Positions 57,932 through 64,000 of a DNA stretch of 64,000 nt are shown piece after piece (position 1 is the first letter of the stretch; each line of letters opens with the position of its first letter). The stretch is from Euptelea pleiosperma (Eukaryota; Streptophyta; Magnoliopsida; Ranunculales; Eupteleaceae). The position numbers and the translations under genes are program-made. Below the pieces are notes generated by a model. That model was not told the origin of the DNA, searched no databases, and was given only the letters and a program-made list of their open reading frames with translations. Location: positions 17,381,702 through 17,445,701 of the forward strand of contig CM068545.1 of assembly GCA_035048495.1 (NCBI GenBank), given 5' to 3'.

Positions 57932-58810
57932 GGCTGTTGGCTAAATTTTTTTTGTGGCATTTCACCATCCCTCAATGTACCTGGTAGGTAATTATTTTAC
58001 TTTTATTCTTTATACGTGCGCAACTGTACTTAATGCATTATGAGAAAATTTTGAAGTATATGTTTTTTCTCAACACGAGAGATGAATAAACTCAGATATT
58101 GTATTAGAAAAGTAACAATGACAACATTAAAAGAGAAAACATAATTCTTAGATGTATTGAGCCATCTCTTTCATGGAAATGATCAATTGGTCCTTTGTAA
58201 GCAATATTGCCATCTGCTTCAATGGTTATTTCTTTCCTCAAATACTGGGGATTGGTGTAAAAACTCTGAAGAGATTGGTGCTGTTTTTTGAGATAAAAAC
58301 AATGGAAGCAAGTACACAGGTGCTTCTAACATCTGTTTAATATCTGTGAAACTGAAGGTCCATTCAAGCTTGTTAGATCTCATGCAGTTTGTCATGTAAG
58401 TTATGACTGTTGAGGTTGCAAATAAGATCATCAAAAGGCAGTCAAGAGCCTGTTAAAACTGTGGACCTTCTCATCATCTACTTTCACATACACTGCAGAC
58501 CATCTCATCACTTGATTCATCTTTGTTAGATCTGAATTTGGTTGCTCTAGAGATCTAATGACGAAGCTCTGCCCTATTATCGGAGAGTTCAAATTACTAG
58601 TTCTCCTGCTCTCTAACAAAGTTCTGCAGGAGCCCAGTTACTTAATCATGCTGATTTTTCACCTCGAAGTTCTCTTTTGTGGGACCTATTGAACGGTGGG
58701 GCTCGATCCTTTTCCATTATTGGCCTTTTGTAGGTAGGATGACCTGTTACTGATGGTTACCACCTTGTAGATCCGCAAGGCTGGAAATTAACATGGTTTA
58801 ATGATTTTAA
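57932..58810. other. TypA 3' flank
   Basis: A possible polyadenylation signal AATAAA lies at about 58085, 155 nt after the stop. The 62- and 71-codon minus frames (58219-58619) have no recognisable domain. Confidence 0.4.
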
Positions 58811-59020
58811 CCATGGTTTGAAAAATGGCTGTTATAACGGTAATGCCCGAAACAAATTATGTTATTTTGAAAACAAAATCTAAATCCCAAAAAAATGTAA
58901 GAAGGCTTTTATTTCGATTTTTTTAATACTGTTATTGACTTTATTTTGAAAAAAAGTAAAATAATAATAGTAATAAATAATATTCTGACATTTTTTTCTG
59001 ATAGATGTGGCCTGTTAACG
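58811..59020. mobile_element. TAACGG word element, eroded
   Basis: Opens CCATGGTTTGAAAAATGGCT then GTTATAACGG; the right end fades after CTGTTAACGGCAACG. Non-coding. Confidence 0.5.
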
Positions 59021-59379
59021 GCAACGATTACTTAAGAGATCCCACAACCAGAGAATTTGACCAGTGGATCATCTCCACGGGCCATTGCATGGAAATCAAA
59101 TTAGCTAAAGATCTCAACATTCCTATCTCAAAAACGGGTTCACATATCATTTAGTACTAAGAGTGCAATCAGTCAGGATTGTGGCTATGGGCGCCCACCA
59201 AGATATGGCCCACTTGTTGGGCCACTTAGGAGTGGAATGTATGGTTCATTGACGATGATAGAGCCGAGGTCTATTATATATTTTTCTCATGCTTTTTCAA
59301 CTCTCTGTTTAAACGCGGTTCTTGTGCTGCAATTGCCGATCCAGTGAGGAAACTGTGTTCTAAAAGTCGTTGTTTTAAC

Positions 59380-59700
59380 TCGTGAGTTTGTCCTGATTAA
59401 GCCCGCTTTCCTTGAGAAACGAGTCGACTGTACGTCTCGGACTCGGGGACTCTTTGAAATCGTCAAAGGTAATGATACGAGCAACTCGTTCGGTCAACCT
59501 TTTATTTCATAAACCAATGAGATTGTCATCCTGTGTCATCTGTAATTGAGCAACCAATCAGTTTAAAAGCCTCCTTTTTGGACTTCTAAGAATTTTAACT
59601 CACCGCCAGCTTAGCAAAATAAATAAATAACTCAACTCACCGACAATGAAAACCGAGTCAACTCGAAGTTCTCCCAACAAAACGAGTCTACCTGGAGGGA
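59380..59700. repeat. GAGTCGACTC-word repeat
   Basis: AACTCGTGAGTT, ACGAGTCGACTG, ACCGAGTCAACTCGAAG and AACGAGTCTACC are variants of an ACTCGAGT/GAGTCGACTC word. A second trace lies at 60280-60330 (GCCGAGTC, GTCAACTCG). No gene. Confidence 0.4.
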
Positions 59701-59918
59701 ATCTAGCATACCAATGGAAGGTCTACCATCCTTGTCCTGACACGTGATAGCTTTTTTTGGACTGTATGATGTGTTTCTGTGCAATCCACAAAAGTTCGAA
59801 AGATTTGATGGTTACGAATTACGATCAAGAAACCTAAGAAGGGTCCATCAGCCAATGGAATGGTATAGGTCACATCCCCAACACATGTACGTGAGGGAGG
59901 TAGACTGTTCATATAGGG

Positions 59919-60086
59919 GAGTAAAACTTTGATGACAGTCCTGTCATTGAGGCCGATGACAGGGCACAATATGAGCCACGTGGTACGCTCTTATAGGACT
60001 CTGACCGTATGGATGTTTGGCCAATCCCTAGGTGGACCTACAAACCAAAAATCAGCTCGATTGGTGATTTCAAAACTTTGGGTATT
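59919..60086 (+). mobile_element. Family A MITE, left half only
   Basis: Starts GAGTAAAACTTTGATGACAG, then AATATGAGCCACGTGG, GACCGTATGGATGTTTGGCC, CCTAGGTGGACCTACAAACC and TCAGC, then stops near GATTTC. The right arm is absent. One G-box core is retained. Confidence 0.7.
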
Positions 60087-60867
60087 AACACTAAGGCAAA
60101 TGTTAGCATCGTTCCTTAGAACGACATTGTGTTTAAACCATTGATGTTGTCCACGACATTTGTGATGTCATCAAGATTCCCACCACACAAATCCCAAGGA
60201 CCATGACACAAATTTTGAAGAACATTCAATGGGTTTAAACATAACAGTGCTATCATTTCCCTTACCATCAGCTACACGCAGCCGAGTCAAAAGATCGTGC
60301 CGAGTCTAACTGTGTCAACTCGTCCATTTCTAACATATTTTCAAGTAAATAAAGAACACAATTCACCTGATGACATGGTCCACAATTTCCCAAGAGGATG
60401 AATGCATGAAGGGAGGGCATTGGAATAAAATATCGTTAGATACCATGATTTTCATATCGGTGATGCGGCAAAACGACGGTATTTATCGTGTTAAGCTCTT
60501 TAATGTATTTTTCTAATATATAATCATAAATATATTTGTCATTTATAACACTATATTAGTTAATGATGTTTGTATTGATCTCCTATGGTGTATTTGTAGG
60601 TAGCCACTTACATTATCTGTTTTTTGGAACTACACCCCTAGAGTCGCTTGGCAATTACAGAATATACCCTCAAGAAAATCGTAATTTGTTGCAGATTCCC
60701 CCCTATAGGGATGGGTTGTCAAGGGATGTTGTAATTTTGAATTCCTTTCAGATATATTCCACCATACAATTGTGAGTATAAACATGAATGATGCGGGGTC
60801 GATTACAAATACGTCAAAACAATAGGGGGTCTGTGCAAAAATCCCTCATATTATAAATTGTCTTAAG
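60087..60867. other. Intergenic, no gene seen
   Basis: AT-rich. A 70-codon frame at 60563 has no domain. The GAGTC words at 60280-60330 belong to the repeat noted at 59380. Confidence 0.4.
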
Positions 60868-61202
60868 CTTGGTTTAGAAAATGGCCATTATAACGAAAAA
60901 ATGGCCATTATAACAGATCTCCCCTGTTACATTATGTACCGTTTTAACGCTCAGAAAATAACAGCCATTATTGTCGTTATAACTGCCGTTATTTTCTGAA
61001 AAAAAACTGTTAAAAAAAGTCTGTTAGTTCCGTTTTTTTTTTTTTTTCGTTACAAATTTTATTAAATATTGAATTTTTGCCCCGTTTTTCCATTATTTTC
61101 TTTTTTTTTTCATTTTTCCCGTGCGTTACAATCCGTTATAAAGGAAAAAATGGTAATGCCCCAGTCCGTCGTACTGTTATAACGGCCCCTTTTAAACATT
61201 GG
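60868..61202 (-). mobile_element. TAACGG word element
   Basis: Left CTTGGTTTAGAAAATGGCC, right AACGGCCCCTTTTAAACATT then GG. The motif order is the reverse of the 5084 copy (CCCAGTCCGTCGTACTG, TTTTTGCCCCG). Interior TTATAACG and CCGTTATTTTC words. Confidence 0.6.
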
Positions 61203-61738
61203 TTTCTACAACAATAACCCCATTATCAATTAATCAGGTCCTGGATCTTATCTTTCAACATGAAAAAGTCCTTAATCGAGCGGCCGAAGATTTTTTCAAA
61301 GGAAAGGAGGAGAAGATCGATCCCCAATGGAGGCTCTAAAAATTTCAACGAAGACATTCGAATTCAAGCTCTCTTATTTCAAAATTTTCTGTGCCAAGGG
61401 AGTATTTTAAGTTGCTTCAGTTCTTGAAATTTCATCACATTTGCAATAAAAAAATTGGTTGCATGTGCAGCAATACACATGCATTTAAGGAAGCATGTTG
61501 TGTATTTACTACACGCAAACGTTTGCATTTAGTGAATGTTGTAAGCGTGTTCCAAGCTAGACACACATACCCACTTCCATGTATTGCACAAAATATAGGA
61601 TTCATTTATTGTGATCCATGTGCAAGTTCAACACTTTGCCCCGTTTAGGGTTTCCTGTAGAATATGAGGTTTTCAGATTTGTACACTAAAACCAGTTAGG
61701 CAAGTGATCAGTTTATCTCTATGACCAAGTGACTCTTA
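61203..61738. other. Intergenic, no gene seen
   Basis: An 85-codon frame (61391-61648) has Cys-rich chance sequence but no recognisable family. No repeat noted. Confidence 0.4.
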
Positions 61739-61880
61739 GGCCCTGTATGGTCACCCCAGTAAATTTTTCCACAAAAAAGATTATTAAGCCAAAAAAGTGT
61801 TGATCTAGAAATTTTTTTGTGGATGCTTATAGGCAAGAATTGTATCTAGAAAACTTTTCTAAGGGCAACCAAACAGGGCC
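61739..61880. mobile_element. Tourist-like MITE with TTA duplication
   Basis: GGCCCTGTATGGTCACCCC at the left and GGGCAACCAAACAGGGCC at the right are inverted repeats. They are flanked exactly by TTA at 61736-61738 and 61881-61883, the hallmark of PIF/Harbinger-type Tourist elements. 142 bp, inner arms also pair (TCTAGAAATTTTTTTGTGGA and the inverse). Confidence 0.8.
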
Positions 61881-62074
61881 TTACGGTATGATCACTTTTG
61901 CCTACAGGAAAATGGAGGGTCCAAAATCCTTTTTGAGTTGCAATACATTCATGGTAAATGGTATCCATTGCCCTCTCAGATTGCTTAAAATTGGTGGGGT
62001 TTCTTTTCTTTTCTTTTTTTTTAAAAATTGGGCTGGATACTTGGATCAATTTTTATCTTTGAGTTGCTACTTTG

Positions 62075-62160
62075 GTAGGTAACTTGGGATCAAATCTGCA
62101 ATTCATGGTTGCGGCGCAGTGTGTCAATCAATTAAGCTATGGCCGAACAACTTCATTAAC
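62075..62160 (-). mobile_element. tRNA-like SINE fragment
   Basis: The minus strand has GGCCATAGCTTAATTGATTG (A-box region) and GCAGATTTGATCCCAAG (B-box region), then TTACCTACCAAAG. It resembles the 33545 fragment in layout. No complete tRNA fold. Confidence 0.45.
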
Positions 62161-62200
62161 TCATAGATGCTTGAGAAGAAGAAATTATCAAGACTCTTTA

Positions 62201-62506
62201 GGGCGTGTTTATAGCACATAAAATTTTTCCGAGAAAATACATCTGGGAAATGCTTTAAATGGCTGATTGATTGCAATTGAGAATACATATTTCAATCACG
62301 TGAGAAAATAAAACTATATTTTTAGGTGAAAATGAATTCTCAACTATTTGGATGGGAAATGAATTCCGAGCTTAGTAGGTAAAATTATCTAAATTTAAAT
62401 GGCTTGGTAGGGAAAATTGTATAGATTTAAAATGACTATCTAACGAGGGACAGTTATGTTTTCCCAAGGAAAATACAATTTTCTCACCTGACAATCAAAC
62501 ACGCCT
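62201..62506 (+). mobile_element. Tourist-like MITE, full copy
   Basis: GGGCGTGTTTATAGC at the left and CAATCAAACACGCCT at the right, flanked by TTA at 62198-62200 and 62507-62509. Interior GGGAAATGCTTTAAATGGCT and GGGAAATGAATTCCGAGC match the reverse complement of 45-311. 306 bp. Confidence 0.75.
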
Positions 62507-63332
62507 TTAGTTTTCTATCTTTAGGCAACATGGGGAGACTTTAAATACCTATTTCAAGAACCTAATTGTTAGATATCAACCATTCACAAACCAATAAAAC
62601 TAGATCGAATCAAAATAAAAAATCAGTTACATAGACAACAATTTTACGTGGTTCAGCAGTGTGCTTACATTTATGAGTGAGGAAATTTTTCACTATCTCT
62701 AAAGAATTATGGTTACAATAGTTTTCTCTCTTTCATTCTCGTAATGTACCAGTAAAACCCCGACGCTCAACACGCTCATTGGGTAGTTTTTCACTGGATT
62801 GCAAATTAAACTCATGTTCAACTAAAGTCATTGAACAAAACAAGCTAGATCACCATGTGAGCTAAAATTTAGAGAAAATTTTTTTTTCAAAAGATAAATT
62901 TTCCCCGACTAAAAATGGTTTATGTTCGAGTCACCATTACTATAACTAGATTGAGTCATCTATTCAAGTCACTAAAACTGCACTACCACACGTGTCCACT
63001 CCACTGGTTGAGTAAAAATTAAATATTAGTATGGATAAAATAATAATAAATATTTCGTGTACCATAAGATTCCACAAAGCAGGGGGGTGAAAGCTACGCC
63101 TGATTCGCTATAATAAACACCACATGCGCACGTTTGGAAAGGGGTTGAATTCAATTAAAACCAATCTGTTCCACCGTACGCCGGTCTACTTCAGTTCTGA
63201 ACTTATGATGGGATCGTGTTCCGCACTTTCCACTTTCTGTTGTCGTCCCCCCCTTCCCTCCCTTCTCTCCCTCTCTTCTAATGAGAAAATATTTGCTGTC
63301 CCCTGGAGCTTCTTTTTATTAATATTTTTTTT
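62507..63332. other. Intergenic, no gene seen
   Basis: AT-rich. ATTTGCTGTCCCCTGG at about 63291 resembles the end of the 38171-38340 MITE. The 80-codon frame at 63124 runs into the next MITE and is not a gene. Confidence 0.4.
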
Positions 63333-63654
63333 GGATATTTTAGCAACTCCCCCCCCTGAAATTTGAAAGTAGTTTGTAGTACCTTTATACTTTCAGACTT
63401 TAGGATTACCCCCCTTGACTTAGTTTAACGGTGGTTGACTTACTTTAAAATGACCTTGAATCACACTGTTAGCATTGTACTTGCAATATTATGATCCTTT
63501 CATAGGTGCATTAACAAGTGCATGATGCATGTCACATTTTAACGTTAGTCAAATGATGATTAAACTGGGTCAAGGGGGATAATCCTAAAGTCTGAAAGTA
63601 TAAGGGGGTACTACAAATTATTTTCAAACTTCAGGGGGTGTTGCTAAAATACCC
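63333..63654. mobile_element. Foldback MITE with 10-bp target duplication
   Basis: The left arm GGATATTTTAGCAACTCCCC ... TTGTAGTACC ... TACTTTCAGACTTTAGGATT ... CCTTGAC is inverted in the right arm (GTCAAGGGGGATAATCCTAA ... GGTACTACAAA ... GTTGCTAAAATACCC). The flanks read TATTTTTTTT on both sides (63323-63332 and 63655-63664). Arms of about 100 bp fit a MULE-type MITE. Confidence 0.75.
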
Positions 63655-63849
63655 TATTTTTTTTAAGAAAAGCAAGAGAGAGACTTCTAAAGGTTAAGGC
63701 CAAAGCAAAAAGGTTGCAAACGGAAATCCCCCAAAATGAAAATTTTTAATTTTTGAGTCCGGAGAAAAAAAGTCATGGGGGCCTTGACATCCCATGATTC
63801 ATTGTGTCAGGATTCAGCGATGTTGAAGAAGCAAAAGAACCCTTTGCTT

Positions 63850-64000
63850 GAGTAAGACTTGGCCAATTTATTAGAGGACATTGACCTTGTAGATGTTTGG
63901 CCAATCCCTAGGTGGGCCTACAAACCCAAAATCAACTTGATTAGTGATTTCTAAGAATATTTGAAGTCATTTTGGTTGGTTGATTTTAACAGTAGGCAAT
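63850..64000 (+). mobile_element. Family A MITE, cut by the window end
   Basis: GAGTAAGACTTGGCC, TTGACCTTGTAGATGTTTGG, CCAATCCCTAGGTGGGCCTA and CCCAAAATCAACTTGATTAG follow the family A left arm. It continues beyond 64000. Confidence 0.65.

Noticed and set aside
61391..61648. Cys-containing 85-codon frame resembling a small secreted protein
   Set aside because: No signal-peptide pattern, irregular Cys spacing, and no promoter context.

Overview
The window is nuclear DNA from a flowering plant with a repeat-rich genome. Evidence: plant-only gene families (AP2/ERF, LOB-domain, ROP GTPase), spliceosomal introns up to 6.6 kb, Copia and LINE retroelements, SINEs, and very many small inverted-repeat transposons (MITEs). 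The species cannot be named from the sequence alone. Only four genes are supported, and they occupy under 7% of the bases as coding sequence.

Layout. 1-11.4 kb: gene-free repeat mosaic with SINEs, MITEs and several families of elements built from short self-complementary words. 11.5-12.2 kb: an intronless ERF transcription factor on the minus strand. 12.7-17.6 kb: more MITEs. 17.9-18.45 kb: a divergent LOB-domain (LBD) gene on the minus strand. 18.8-22.4 kb: repeats. 22.65-25.85 kb: a complete seven-exon ROP/RAC small GTPase on the plus strand, 196 aa. 26.7-27.27 kb: two MITE copies side by side, ending about 100 bp before the next start codon. 27.37-57.93 kb: a complete 19-exon TypA/BipA-type translational GTPase on the plus strand, 673 aa, predicted mitochondrial. 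58-64 kb: gene-free repeats.

The 30.6 kb TypA gene is only 6.6% coding. Its introns hold an antisense Copia retrotransposon (intron 7), LINE fragments in both orientations (introns 3, 13 and 17), SINEs, palindromic-word elements and nested MITEs. All exon phases still join into one open frame. Three of the 24 inferred introns in the two multi-exon genes begin with GC rather than GT, including the two longest TypA introns. TypA intron 4 is 129 bp and stop-free in frame.

The four genes do not form a pathway. Two are transcription regulators, one is a signalling switch, and one acts on organelle ribosomes. The most unusual content is in the repeats: (i) a G-box-bearing foldback MITE family with about 14 full or partial copies; (ii) many elements whose interiors are iterated palindromic words (for example TAACGGCCGTTA, GAAATTTC, GGATCGGATCC), several of which share a terminus close to CCAAGGTTTAAAA although their interiors are unrelated; (iii) a 715-bp foldback element with a perfect 9-bp target duplication, containing an array of palindromes centred on TTTAAA.
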